DNA of 60,521 nt from Saprospiraceae bacterium (lineage in GTDB: Bacteria > Bacteroidota > Bacteroidia > Chitinophagales > Saprospiraceae). Position 1 is the first letter of the stretch, and each line of letters begins with the position of its first letter. Shown one piece after another: positions 47,476-56,619 of this stretch. The position numbers were made by a program, and so were the translations under genes. Under the pieces are notes generated by a model, which saw only the letters and a program-made list of their open reading frames with translations, did not search any database and was not told the DNA's origin. The DNA lies in the NCBI GenBank assembly GCA_013001975.1, contig JABDKX010000212.1, positions 1-60,521 on the forward strand, read 5' to 3'.

Positions 47476-48852
47476 TTAATATCCATCATTTTGAACCATA
47501 TTCTGATTCACCAAAACTTCATCGTCTGGAATCGGATGAACAGTTCTAAAGTCTGATGCATTAACAGAACATGAAGTTAAATTTACTTCTAATCCAGTAT
47601 TACATTGAGATCTTACCATTGTAATTCCATTTCTCCAATAATCAAAAGTAGTGTGACCTTCAAAAACAAGTTCTCTTTGTCTTTCTTCTAATATTGTTCT
47701 GAAATTTGGAATTGATGATAATGCTGAAGCATCTCTAGCTGCTCTCAAAGTGTTTAAGTCTTCTAATGCACCTGCATCATCGTTAGTTCTGAATCGTGCT
47801 TCAGCTCTTATCAGGTACATTTCTCCTAGTCTTAATATTCTTGGGCTAACCAAACCTATAGTCCCATCTTGCCCAGCATATTTTGAAGTATAATATTCGT
47901 TATTCGCAGATAATTGATAGATCAAATTTCTTTGATCATTTGGTTCGTATAGATCAATTAAATCTTGAGTCACTCTGATATCACCATATCCTTCTGGATT
48001 ATAGATTTGACCCATATTATCGGATCCTCTTGTTTCTACAGTAAGGAATCTAAGTGTAAAAATATCTTCACTTGAAGAATCTGACAGATACAAATTTGAA
48101 AAATTATCAATTAATGCAAATTCGCCACTATTTATAACTTCTGATGCACTTGCTTCAGCATTGGTGAAATCTTCTTGATAAAGGTATACTCTTGCAAGTA
48201 AAGCTTCAGCTGCTAATGCATTCATTCTTGTTCGACTATCTGCAGTCATTAAAGACTTTGCAGTAGTTAAATCAGAAATAACTTGGTTATAAACTTCAGC
48301 CACTGTATTTCGAGGTAATTCCTCTAATGTTGCTTCAAGTGTAATTGGAACACCAAGATCAGATGATGGAGTTCCTGTAGCATACGGTTTAGCGAAAAAT
48401 CTTACCAAATCAAAATAGCATAAAGCTCTAATGGCCAGTGCTTCACCTTTGATTTGATTTCTTCTTGCGGCATCACCTTCAAGTTCATCAATGCCATTAA
48501 TAACATTATTAACTCTTAGTATAGCTCTATATCCCGCGTTCCATACACCTGCAATATCACCATTTTGAACTGTCCATGTATAAGTATAAGCAGAAACAAA
48601 TCTGTTAGAGTTAGCAATGGATAAATAAGCTAAATTAGCTTCAATGTCTGCCATTACAACAAACTCACGTCCGTAATAATCTACCGACTGTAAAGCATCA
48701 TATGCACCATTCACTGCCGTTTCCATTCCATCAAGATCAGCTAATGATTCTGATGTCGGAAGTGACTGTGCTGGGATCAAATTAAGTTGGTCTTCACAAG
48801 ATGTGCAAACTAAAAAGACCAACAATGAAAATAATATATATATGTTTTTCAT
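47476..48852 (-). CDS. RagB/SusD family nutrient uptake outer membrane lipoprotein
   Basis: 458 residues with lipobox VCTSC (C19). Typical order: LNLIPAQSLPTSESL, the TPR region (AIRALCYFDLVRFFAKPYA), EALLARVYLYQEDFTNAEASA, and the SusD C-terminal part (RILRLGEMYLIRAEARFR, LEDLNTLRAARDA, RQRELVFEGHTTFDYWRNG). It binds ligand above the SusC channel. It follows susC by 21 bases. Confidence 0.95.
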   Translation of the reverse strand: MKNIYILFSLLVFLVCTSCEDQLNLIPAQSLPTSESLADLDGMETAVNGAYDALQSVDYYGREFVVMADIEANLAYLSIANSNRFVSAYTYTWTVQNGDIAGVWNAGYRAILRVNNVINGIDELEGDAARRNQIKGEALAIRALCYFDLVRFFAKPYATGTPSSDLGVPITLEATLEELPRNTVAEVYNQVISDLTTAKSLMTADSRTRMNALAAEALLARVYLYQEDFTNAEASASEVINSGEFALIDNFSNLYLSDSSSEDIFTLRFLTVETRGSDNMGQIYNPEGYGDIRVTQDLIDLYEPNDQRNLIYQLSANNEYYTSKYAGQDGTIGLVSPRILRLGEMYLIRAEARFRTNDDAGALEDLNTLRAARDASALSSIPNFRTILEERQRELVFEGHTTFDYWRNGITMVRSQCNTGLEVNLTSCSVNASDFRTVHPIPDDEVLVNQNMVQNDGY

Positions 48853-48873
48853 AATTTTTTAATTGTTAATTAT

Positions 48874-51873
48874 TTAAAAAGTAACATCAAGACCAAATGA
48901 TAACGACTTACCTACAGGGTATCTGAAAAACTCAGATCCATCTTCATCAGCTTCAGGATCAATTCCTGAATACTTCGTTTGCGTCCAAAGGTTATTCGCT
49001 GTCAAATAAAAGTTGGCATTTGAAATTTTTAAATTTTCTGATATTGATCTAGGTAAAGTATAACCCAGTGTTAAAGTTTTTAATCTTATAAATGAAGCAT
49101 CTTCTAAATATCTAGTAGATGTATTATTACTATTATTATTTCCACCTGTTAAAGGCAAAGGTCTTTCAGAAATGTCACCTGGCTGTCTCCAATGATCTGC
49201 AGCTTCAACGATTTGAACCCATCCAAATCTAGATCCATCGCTATCAATAAATGGTTTAGAAGCATTGTATAATTCATGTCCTTGAGCTGTATAGAAGAAT
49301 GCATCCAAGTATATACCTTTATAAGAAAACTGATTTCTTAATCCAGCTGTAAAATCTGGGGTTGCATTTCCAACAATCAATTCATCTGCATCATTATAAA
49401 CTCCAGTAATTCCATTGATGTTTCCTTCATCATCTGTTGTGTGCCAAAGTGGTGTACCATCTGCTGGATTCACACCTGCCCACGAACGAATAGAAAAAGA
49501 CCTAATTGGTTCACCAACTCTCCAAATTTGAGAACCGTTATCAATATCTTCACCATCAGGCAACGATGTAATTTCATCTCTATTGAAGCCGATATTAAAA
49601 TTAACATTCCAATTAAACTCTTCTGAATTAATTATATCAGCTTTTAAGCTTAATTCAACTCCTGAATTTTGAATTTCTCCAATATTTCTTAGTGCTTGTG
49701 TAAAGCCCGAAACTCTAGAAACAGGAACTTGTAAAAGTAAATCACTTGCAGTTTTCTTATAATATTCAACAAGACCTGTAATCCTGTTATTGAATAGGCC
49801 AAAATCTAATCCTATGTTAAATTGTTTAGACGATTCCCACGTCAAATCCGGGTTAGATATCTGTGATGGTGATGATCCAGGATTTCCTTGATAAGAATTT
49901 CCGAAACCGTAAAGCTCCAAAGATGGGAAGTTACCAATAGCGGCATTACCCGCAGTACCAAAACTTGCTTTTACTTTTAAGTTTGATAAAATATCATTTT
50001 CAGGGAAGAAATCCTCTTCAGAAACCAACCAAGCCGCTCCAATAGAACCGAAGTTACCCCATTGATTATTTTTACCAAATCTAGAAGATCCATCTCTTCT
50101 AAAACTTACTGTTACTAAATATTTCGATTGAAAATCATAATTAACATGACCTAAGAAAGAAACAAATGCATAATTTGAAATCGATCCTCCAACACTTTGT
50201 GGTTCAGATGATGAATTTAGCGTTTGTAATCTTCCATCAGCAAAACCAATTCCTGAAGCAAAAAATTGCTTAGTATTTACGCGTTGGTATTCAAAGCCTC
50301 CTAATCCAGAAATGCTATGATCTCCTCCGCCCAAATCAGTTGTAAACCTTAAGAAAGATTGACTTGTTATTGCTCTACTTTGATTGAAAGAAGAAGTTAA
50401 TCCACCGTTATCATCTCTTCCATCATTAGTTGTTGGATCATCAAAATCACTAGAATCATCATTGATAAAGTCAATATTTGTTTTCTGAGTAAATCTTAGA
50501 TTATCATTGATTTTATAAGCTAAATTCATTGTAGATAACAACCTGAATGTATTGACATTAACTGAGTTTCTAGGTAATGAGTACAAAAAGTTGTCTCCTG
50601 TAAAACCAATATATTCTTGCTCATTTCCAACATAAAGTTCACCTGTAGCTGGATTAACAGCGCCTTGAAGTGGTGTTGTTGAAAAAGAACTTAACAATGG
50701 CGATTGGAATCTGTTTCCATTAACTGCATTGCTTTGTTGCGAGTAAGAAACATTCATATCAAGTCCAAAGCTCAATCTTTCAGTTGCTGTGTGATCAAGA
50801 TTCGTTCTTAAACTTGTTCTTTGATAATCCGAAAATATTTGCGTTCCTTCAGTTTCACTGTATCCTCCAGAAACAAAAAACTTAGTCTTTTCATTTCCTC
50901 CTCTTGCTTGAACTTCCACATTATAATTAGTTCCTTGTCTGAATGCTGCATCTAACCAGTCGAAAGTATTATCTAATAGAGACGTAGGTCTTTGATTAGC
51001 AATTTCTGCCTCATCCAAGCCACTATTTGCTAAGATGGTTCTGTCATGATCAAACTGCTGCTGGGCATTCATTAATTTAAATTTGCCAAAAGTGGCTTCA
51101 GAAGTTCCATATTGCGTTTTTAGCGTCACTGCTGTCTTACCAGCCTTTCCTCTTTTTGTATTAATGACGATAACACCGTTTGATCCTCTTGATCCATATA
51201 AAGCAGTTGCAGATGCATCTTTTAATACATTGACAGATTCAATATCATTAGGATTTAACATTGAAAGCACATCCGTCGAATTACTACCTGCATCCAATTG
51301 CGAAAAACTACCAGTTTGGATAATAACACCATCGATGACATATAATGGATTTCTTCCTGCCGAAATTGATCCTGTTCCTCTAATCCTAACTTGCTGAGTT
51401 GAACCCGGCTGCCCAGAATTTGCTGAAGTTACAAAACCAGGAATTTGGCCTTGTACAGAACTTACAACATTTGGATTTGGTCTGTTTTCCACGGCATCTG
51501 AAGAAATGGATGCTAAAGAAGAAACAGCTCCTAATCTAGAACCTTCTGTATATCCGACAATAACAACTTCATCAAGAAGTTTTGTGTTTTGTGTCATTGT
51601 TAAATTTATAACATTCCTGTCTCCAATAGTCTCCTCTACAGAATTATAACCTGTGTAACTAAAAACTAAGGTTTCGGATCCAGATGGGACTTCTAAAGAG
51701 TAAGATCCATCAAAATCAGAAATAGTTCCAATAGTCGTACCTTTTACAAGGACATTTGCCCCAATAAGGCCCAATCCTTCCTCATCTAAGAGTGTACCTG
51801 TTATTGTTCTTTGAGCAGAAACACTCATAAATGTCACCACAGAAAACACCAATAGTGCAAAGATTTTTTTCAT
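48874..51873 (-). CDS. SusC/RagA family TonB-linked outer membrane transporter
   Basis: 999 residues with signal peptide (MKKIFALLVFSVVTFMSVSAQ), carboxypeptidase-regulatory-like domain (RTITGTLLDEEGLGLIGANV), TonB box region (DEVVIVGYTEGSRLGAVS), plug (QQVRIRGTGSISAGRNPLYVIDG, NVLKDASATALYGSRGSNGV) and barrel to the end (LSFGLDVTF). Its first 90 residues are close to those of the SusC at 39527, but the barrels differ, so it probably takes a different ligand. First gene of a three-gene operon. No regulator is adjacent. Confidence 0.95.
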   Translation of the reverse strand: MKKIFALLVFSVVTFMSVSAQRTITGTLLDEEGLGLIGANVLVKGTTIGTISDFDGSYSLEVPSGSETLVFSYTGYNSVEETIGDRNVINLTMTQNTKLLDEVVIVGYTEGSRLGAVSSLASISSDAVENRPNPNVVSSVQGQIPGFVTSANSGQPGSTQQVRIRGTGSISAGRNPLYVIDGVIIQTGSFSQLDAGSNSTDVLSMLNPNDIESVNVLKDASATALYGSRGSNGVIVINTKRGKAGKTAVTLKTQYGTSEATFGKFKLMNAQQQFDHDRTILANSGLDEAEIANQRPTSLLDNTFDWLDAAFRQGTNYNVEVQARGGNEKTKFFVSGGYSETEGTQIFSDYQRTSLRTNLDHTATERLSFGLDMNVSYSQQSNAVNGNRFQSPLLSSFSTTPLQGAVNPATGELYVGNEQEYIGFTGDNFLYSLPRNSVNVNTFRLLSTMNLAYKINDNLRFTQKTNIDFINDDSSDFDDPTTNDGRDDNGGLTSSFNQSRAITSQSFLRFTTDLGGGDHSISGLGGFEYQRVNTKQFFASGIGFADGRLQTLNSSSEPQSVGGSISNYAFVSFLGHVNYDFQSKYLVTVSFRRDGSSRFGKNNQWGNFGSIGAAWLVSEEDFFPENDILSNLKVKASFGTAGNAAIGNFPSLELYGFGNSYQGNPGSSPSQISNPDLTWESSKQFNIGLDFGLFNNRITGLVEYYKKTASDLLLQVPVSRVSGFTQALRNIGEIQNSGVELSLKADIINSEEFNWNVNFNIGFNRDEITSLPDGEDIDNGSQIWRVGEPIRSFSIRSWAGVNPADGTPLWHTTDDEGNINGITGVYNDADELIVGNATPDFTAGLRNQFSYKGIYLDAFFYTAQGHELYNASKPFIDSDGSRFGWVQIVEAADHWRQPGDISERPLPLTGGNNNSNNTSTRYLEDASFIRLKTLTLGYTLPRSISENLKISNANFYLTANNLWTQTKYSGIDPEADEDGSEFFRYPVGKSLSFGLDVTF

Positions 51874-52103
51874 ACTGATTTGTATTTAATTATTAAATTG
51901 TTGATTAGTCGATTTTCAGAGGGCTAAATTTAATTGAAAATTTCAATTAACATTAATTTAACAATGAATATTTAAGATTTTTGTCTTGCAAATCATAAGC
52001 TTAGTCCTTACTAAACTGAAACTGATCTATATTAAGACAAATATCATTGACACTTATAAAGACATGAGGTAATTGATAAAGAGTTGGGTAGACGTTGGGG
52101 AGA
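51874..52103. other. AT-rich spacer between susC and pdxJ
   Basis: 230 bases with no gene. It should hold the promoter of the SusCD operon, but I found no full TAnnTTTG match on the minus strand; AAATTTAATTGAAAATTTCAATTAA at about 51923-51950 contains a small inverted repeat (ATTGAAA/TTTCAAT) that could be an operator. Confidence 0.3.
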
Positions 52104-52844
52104 TTAAGTGCCTTGGACTACATTTTGAGCTCTATCTATTTGATATCTGTACATTTGAATGGCATTTTGAATACCATAATATAGAGCATCTGAGATCAAG
52201 GCGTGTCCAATTGAGACTTCTAACAAATTATCAACATTTTGAACATAATATGTTAAATTATCCAAATTGAGGTCATGGCCTGCATTTACACCAAGGTTGA
52301 CTGTTTTAGCACGTTTTGAAGCTTCAATATGATTTTTAATGGCTTCTTCTTTATTCTCTAAATATTTTTGCGCGTAAACGCCTGTGTAAAACTCAATTCT
52401 ATCTGTTCCCGTTTCAGCAGCATCAGATACCGCTTGAGGATCAGCTTCGAGGAATAATGAAACTCGGATACCTTTCGATTGAAATGTTTTAATGACGTCT
52501 TTTAGAAAGTCTTTATTTTTTACTGTATCCCAACCTTCAGATGACGTTAAAACGCCTGGAGGGTCAGGTACTAAAGTGACTTGATGTGGAACAACATGAC
52601 ATACTTGATCAATAAACTTTGGGGATGGATAACCTTCAACATTAAACTCAGTTGTCACAATCTCTTTTAATAACGGCAAATCACTATAACGTATATGTCT
52701 TTCATCTGGTCTTGGGTGGACAGTGATACCCTCAGCACCGTATGCTTCGCAATCTTTAGCAAATGTGATCAAATTGGGTTTATTCTCTCCTCTTGAATTA
52801 CGAATCAAGGCTACTTTGTTGATATTTACACTTAATTTTGTCAT
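52104..52844 (-). CDS. pdxJ: Pyridoxine 5'-phosphate synthase
   Basis: Condenses 1-deoxyxylulose 5-phosphate with 3-amino-2-oxopropyl phosphate in vitamin B6 synthesis. 246 residues, TIM barrel. Hallmarks: LSVNINKVALIRNSRG at the N-terminus, GITVHPRPDERHI near residue 40, NVEGYPSPKF, TLVPDPPG, RVSLFLEADP, IEFYTGVYA and LGVNAGHDLN. In some lineages PVPD.R replaces PDPPG, a small variation. Divergent from cdsA across 55 bases. Confidence 0.96.
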   Translation of the reverse strand: MTKLSVNINKVALIRNSRGENKPNLITFAKDCEAYGAEGITVHPRPDERHIRYSDLPLLKEIVTTEFNVEGYPSPKFIDQVCHVVPHQVTLVPDPPGVLTSSEGWDTVKNKDFLKDVIKTFQSKGIRVSLFLEADPQAVSDAAETGTDRIEFYTGVYAQKYLENKEEAIKNHIEASKRAKTVNLGVNAGHDLNLDNLTYYVQNVDNLLEVSIGHALISDALYYGIQNAIQMYRYQIDRAQNVVQGT

Positions 52845-52870
52845 TTATACATGTTTGAGCTCAGAGATAT

Positions 52871-52878
52871 TACCTTTG
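52871..52878 (+). promoter_or_regulatory. Candidate -7 box for cdsA-psd
   Basis: TACCTTTG matches TAnnTTTG, 21 bases before the cdsA ATG. The nearest TTTG upstream (52854-52857) is 13 bases away, closer than the usual 19-20. Confidence 0.5.
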
Positions 52879-52899
52879 CATTTCATCCAACGAAAATAA

Positions 52900-53709
52900 A
52901 TGGCTTCTGGATTAAAACAAAGGATACAAACAGCAATTATTATAGGAATTCCAATTCTTTTCTTGGTATTCTTTAATGATACAACCCGATTGGTTTTTAT
53001 AAGTTTAATCGCAGTACTCGCTTCTTTCGAATTTATTCAATTAAATTATACTTCTTTAAAGCAATCTGCGGTAGGCATGATTTCGTTTCTTTTAGGCATC
53101 ATTTTGATTGCTGCTACATTCTTTCTAGTAATTCCAATAACCATATTGCTTGCCGTTTCTCTTATTTTAAATTTGACTTTGATATATGATTTATATCATA
53201 GGGAAAAGTCATTTTTAAGTGAATCTCCATGGTTTTGGAACATTGGCTACGTCATTTTACCATTTATATTACTATTGATTTTTAAATCTAGCACCTATTT
53301 CAGCCAAATCGTAATATCAACTTTACTGCTTATTTGGATAAGTGATATCTCAGCCTACTTTGTTGGTAAGAGTACAGGAAAGCGTAAACTGTTTCCCAAG
53401 GTTTCGCCTGGTAAAACTTGGGAGGGTTTCTTAGGTGCAGGTCTCACAACAGTTATTTTTAGTTATTTCTTTTTCAGTTACTTCAAAAGCTTTAATCTAC
53501 AAGTATGGGCGTTGATTGGGTTATCAGCATGGTTATTTGGCTCAATTGGGGATCTGGTAGAATCGAAGTTCAAAAGAATAAAAGATATAAAGGACTCAGG
53601 GCAAATTCTGCCTGGTCATGGTGGTTTTTTAGATAGGTTTGATGGTTTTATTTTCTGTATTCCATTCATCCTAGTAATTATCTATATCTTCGAAACTTAT
53701 AAATTTTAA
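52900..53709 (+). CDS. cdsA: Phosphatidate cytidylyltransferase
   Basis: Makes CDP-diacylglycerol from phosphatidic acid and CTP, the entry point to phosphatidylethanolamine and phosphatidylglycerol. 269 residues with about seven membrane helices and the family signature SKFKRIKDIKDSGQ ... PGHGGFLDRFDG at 222-249; SDISAYFVGKSTGKRKLFPKVSPGKTWEG precedes it. It is followed by psd after 4 bases, coupling two steps of phospholipid synthesis. Confidence 0.95.
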   Translation: MASGLKQRIQTAIIIGIPILFLVFFNDTTRLVFISLIAVLASFEFIQLNYTSLKQSAVGMISFLLGIILIAATFFLVIPITILLAVSLILNLTLIYDLYHREKSFLSESPWFWNIGYVILPFILLLIFKSSTYFSQIVISTLLLIWISDISAYFVGKSTGKRKLFPKVSPGKTWEGFLGAGLTTVIFSYFFFSYFKSFNLQVWALIGLSAWLFGSIGDLVESKFKRIKDIKDSGQILPGHGGFLDRFDGFIFCIPFILVIIYIFETYKF

Positions 53710-53713
53710 ATTA

Positions 53714-54370
53714 ATGCGATTTCATAAACAAGGCTATCCTACATTACTCGTTACTTTGATTTTTAGTGCTGTTATAATATTTGCAGCAAAGCAGTTTGGA
53801 CCACATTGGTTGTACGTAATTGCTATGGGCTTAAGTCTCTTTTTACTGATTGTTGTATTACAGTTTTTCCGAGATCCATTTAGAAAGAAGCCAACATCAG
53901 ACGACAATAAAGTTTATACACCAGCAGACGGAAAAGTTGTTGTTATTGAAAAAACGATGGAAACTGAATATATCAAAGAAGAATGTTGGCAGGTTTCAGT
54001 CTTCATGTCTCCACTGAATGTTCATATCAATCGCAACCCTGTTAATGGCATTGTGGCATATTTAAAATATCATGCAGGAAAATACTTAGTGGCTTGGCAT
54101 CCAAAATCTTCTACTGAAAATGAACGATTTACAACGGTTTACAAAACCAAACATGGAAATATTTTAATAAGACAAATTGCTGGAGCACTTGCGAGAAGAA
54201 TAGTCAATGACTTAAAAGAAAATGAGTCAGTCAAACAATCGGAAGAGATGGGCTTTATTAAATTTGGATCGCGTGTTGATATATTCCTACCGTTAAGTGC
54301 CAACATAGAAGTAGAATTAAATCAGATGGTAAAAAGTCCAACAGATTTAATCGCTACTTTTAATTCATAG
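53714..54370 (+). CDS. psd: Phosphatidylserine decarboxylase (short, proenzyme)
   Basis: Decarboxylates phosphatidylserine to phosphatidylethanolamine using a pyruvoyl group made by self-cleavage. 218 residues: two N-terminal membrane helices, YTPADGKVVVIE, SPLNVHINRNPVNG, and the cleavage site G185-S186 in KFGSRVDIF. The short form without a mitochondrial-like extension is common in Bacteroidota and Alphaproteobacteria. Its last 6 bases overlap the end of hemH on the other strand. Confidence 0.94.
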   Translation: MRFHKQGYPTLLVTLIFSAVIIFAAKQFGPHWLYVIAMGLSLFLLIVVLQFFRDPFRKKPTSDDNKVYTPADGKVVVIEKTMETEYIKEECWQVSVFMSPLNVHINRNPVNGIVAYLKYHAGKYLVAWHPKSSTENERFTTVYKTKHGNILIRQIAGALARRIVNDLKENESVKQSEEMGFIKFGSRVDIFLPLSANIEVELNQMVKSPTDLIATFNS

Positions 54371-55381
54371 GTAAGGTTTTACTATTTCTTCAATAGCGTC
54401 TATCCACAAAGGGTTATCGTTTAAACTTTCAACTAAGTCTAATTTACCGCCACCCATTTCGGCATAATCTTCTTTATATTCCAAACCAATCTCAATAGTT
54501 GTTTCTAAACAATCAGAAGTAAATGATGGAGAAAATACAAGTAAATTTTTATGCCCTTTTGCCAACAATTCTTTTAGCATATCAGGTGTAAAAGGTTCTG
54601 TCCATGGATCTCTTCCCAAACGTGATTGAAATGAAACAGAATATTGGTTTTGTTTTAATGACAATTGTTCTGCTATTTTATCAGCTGTTTCATAACATTG
54701 AGCAGAGTAACACATTTTATTTTTTTCATTGATACTTCTGCAGCAATTTTCTGCTTTCAAACAATAGTTATTACAGTCTGATTTTGTAAGCTGGCGTTGA
54801 GGAATTCCGTGAAAAGAAAACAAGAAATGGTCATAATTTTCCAAGCCCATTTTACGTGCATTTTCAGCATATACTTTTATCATAGTTGGTTGCTTATGAT
54901 AAGAGCTGATAAAAGAAATTTCAGGAATTGTCAACCATTTCGAAACGACATTCATTGTTTCTTGTAATGCTGAACCTGTCGAAGCTGAAGCGTATTGCGG
55001 GAACATTGGAAACACAACTATTTTATCAACGTTTTCCTTTCTTAATGCTTCTAGAGCCGATTCGATGGAAGGGTTTTGATAACGCATAGCCAACTTAACA
55101 ACAACATCATCACCAAGTTTTTCTTGTAATGACTTTTCAACTTTATAGCCATAAAATTTTAAAGGAGAGCCATCTTTTGTCCATAATTCTTTATACAATT
55201 TTGAAGATGAAAAAGCTCTAAATGGTGCAATGATACCCCTAACTAAAAAATTTCTGAGCAACCAATTGACATCTATTACGCGTTCATCCAATAAAAATTG
55301 TTTTAGATACCTACGAACCGATGATGTCCCTGGGTCGTCAGGAGTTCCTAAATTAACTAACAGTAAACCTACTTTTGCCAT
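54365..55381 (-). CDS. hemH: Ferrochelatase
   Basis: Inserts Fe2+ into protoporphyrin IX, the last step of heme synthesis. 338 residues. Start MAKVGLLLVNLGTPDDP is diagnostic. Catalytic H191 (FSFHGIPQR) and E273 (CLETTIEI) are present. Between them lies a cysteine-rich insert with C203, C207, C213, C214, C224 and C229, which could bind a 2Fe-2S cluster as known for some bacterial ferrochelatases. Tail-to-tail overlap of 6 bases with psd. No other heme gene is adjacent. Confidence 0.95.
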   Translation of the reverse strand: MAKVGLLLVNLGTPDDPGTSSVRRYLKQFLLDERVIDVNWLLRNFLVRGIIAPFRAFSSSKLYKELWTKDGSPLKFYGYKVEKSLQEKLGDDVVVKLAMRYQNPSIESALEALRKENVDKIVVFPMFPQYASASTGSALQETMNVVSKWLTIPEISFISSYHKQPTMIKVYAENARKMGLENYDHFLFSFHGIPQRQLTKSDCNNYCLKAENCCRSINEKNKMCYSAQCYETADKIAEQLSLKQNQYSVSFQSRLGRDPWTEPFTPDMLKELLAKGHKNLLVFSPSFTSDCLETTIEIGLEYKEDYAEMGGGKLDLVESLNDNPLWIDAIEEIVKPYL

Positions 55382-55528
55382 GCTTTATAAATATCGTACA
55401 AGGATAAAAAACATCTTTATCATAAATAAGTTTTTGATTGATATAATTATTTCAAAAATGAATTAATAATCACCAAAATTTGAATTTATTTTAATTTAAA
55501 AAGGGATATTAGCGAAAAATAGATTTAA

Positions 55529-56299
55529 ATGGGAAGACCTAGAATTTTGGTTACCAATGATGATGGTATAAATGCGCCTGGTATAAGAGCACTGGTTGAT
55601 GTGGTTAAGCAATTTGGCGATCCGATCGTCGTAGCACCTGATTCACCACAATCTGGACAAGGTCATGCCATAACGATTACGAAGCCTCTTTTTCTTAAAA
55701 AAGTAGATGTTTTTGATAACATAGAAGCATATGAATGCTCAGGAACGCCAGCCGACTGTGTCAAATTAGCCAAAAATGTAATTCTGAAAGATAGTAACAT
55801 CGACTTGTGTGTATCGGGCATAAATCATGGATCTAATGCTTCCATAAATATCATTTATAGCGGAACGATGTCAGCGGCAATGGAAGCTAGTTTGGAAGGT
55901 ATTAAATCCATAGGGTTTTCATTATTAGATTTTTCTTTTGAAGCTGATTTTACGGCTGCAAAACATTACGCTTCTCAGATTGTAGAATCCATGTTATCAT
56001 ACAATGCAAAAAAGAACATATTGCTAAATGTCAATATTCCAAAACTGCCATTGAATGAAATAAAAGGTATAAAAGTTTGTGCTCAAGGTGAGGGCGTATG
56101 GACAGAAGATTTTAAAGAGAGCGAAGATCCTCGGGGACAAAAGTATTATTGGTTAACGGGAAGTTTTAAATCTGAACTTGATGATACTAATACAGATTTA
56201 TGGGCGTTATCTAATGGTTACGTATCTGTCGTTCCATCCAAACATGACCTAACCGATTATGACTCCATGGAAGGCATTAAAACATTTGAACGATCATGA
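55529..56299 (+). CDS. surE: 5'/3'-nucleotidase SurE
   Basis: Metal-dependent nucleoside monophosphate phosphatase linked to stationary-phase survival. 256 residues; metal site TNDDGINAPGI with D11 and D12, then PDSPQSGQGHAIT, ECSGTPADCVKLA and SGINHGSNA. The stop overlaps the next start by 4 bases (ATGA), which implies translational coupling. Confidence 0.96.
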   Translation: MGRPRILVTNDDGINAPGIRALVDVVKQFGDPIVVAPDSPQSGQGHAITITKPLFLKKVDVFDNIEAYECSGTPADCVKLAKNVILKDSNIDLCVSGINHGSNASINIIYSGTMSAAMEASLEGIKSIGFSLLDFSFEADFTAAKHYASQIVESMLSYNAKKNILLNVNIPKLPLNEIKGIKVCAQGEGVWTEDFKESEDPRGQKYYWLTGSFKSELDDTNTDLWALSNGYVSVVPSKHDLTDYDSMEGIKTFERS

Positions 56300-56610
56300 G
56301 AATATTAAAAGAAAATAATAACATCCTAATGGGACTACTCATTGGCGTAACCGTTCCATTACTTGGATACTTTTGTATTGAAACAATTTTCAACCTTTTG
56401 ACGGAACAAGGGATTATGGATGAAGTCAGTATGAGCTCGACTGGAAAAAGACAAAGAACTATGGCTTTGGTTGCAATATGTTTTAATATCATTCCACTTC
56501 AAGTAATCAGATCGCGTACGTTCGGAAGTATCATCAAAGGAATTGTATTTGCGACCATGCTGTACGCAGCATTTTGGGTCTATTATTTTAAATCTTCTCT
56601 TTTCATTTAA
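56296..56610 (+). CDS. Small membrane protein between surE and lpxB
   Basis: 104 residues with three hydrophobic segments (about 10-36, 55-72, 80-98) and a short cytoplasmic-like basic loop (STGKRQRT). I do not recognise a named family. Start overlaps the surE stop (ATGA) and lpxB begins 10 bases after it, so it is made with both; an envelope role is likely but not shown. Confidence 0.72.
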   Translation: MRILKENNNILMGLLIGVTVPLLGYFCIETIFNLLTEQGIMDEVSMSSTGKRQRTMALVAICFNIIPLQVIRSRTFGSIIKGIVFATMLYAAFWVYYFKSSLFI

Positions 56611-56619
56611 TCATAGAGA

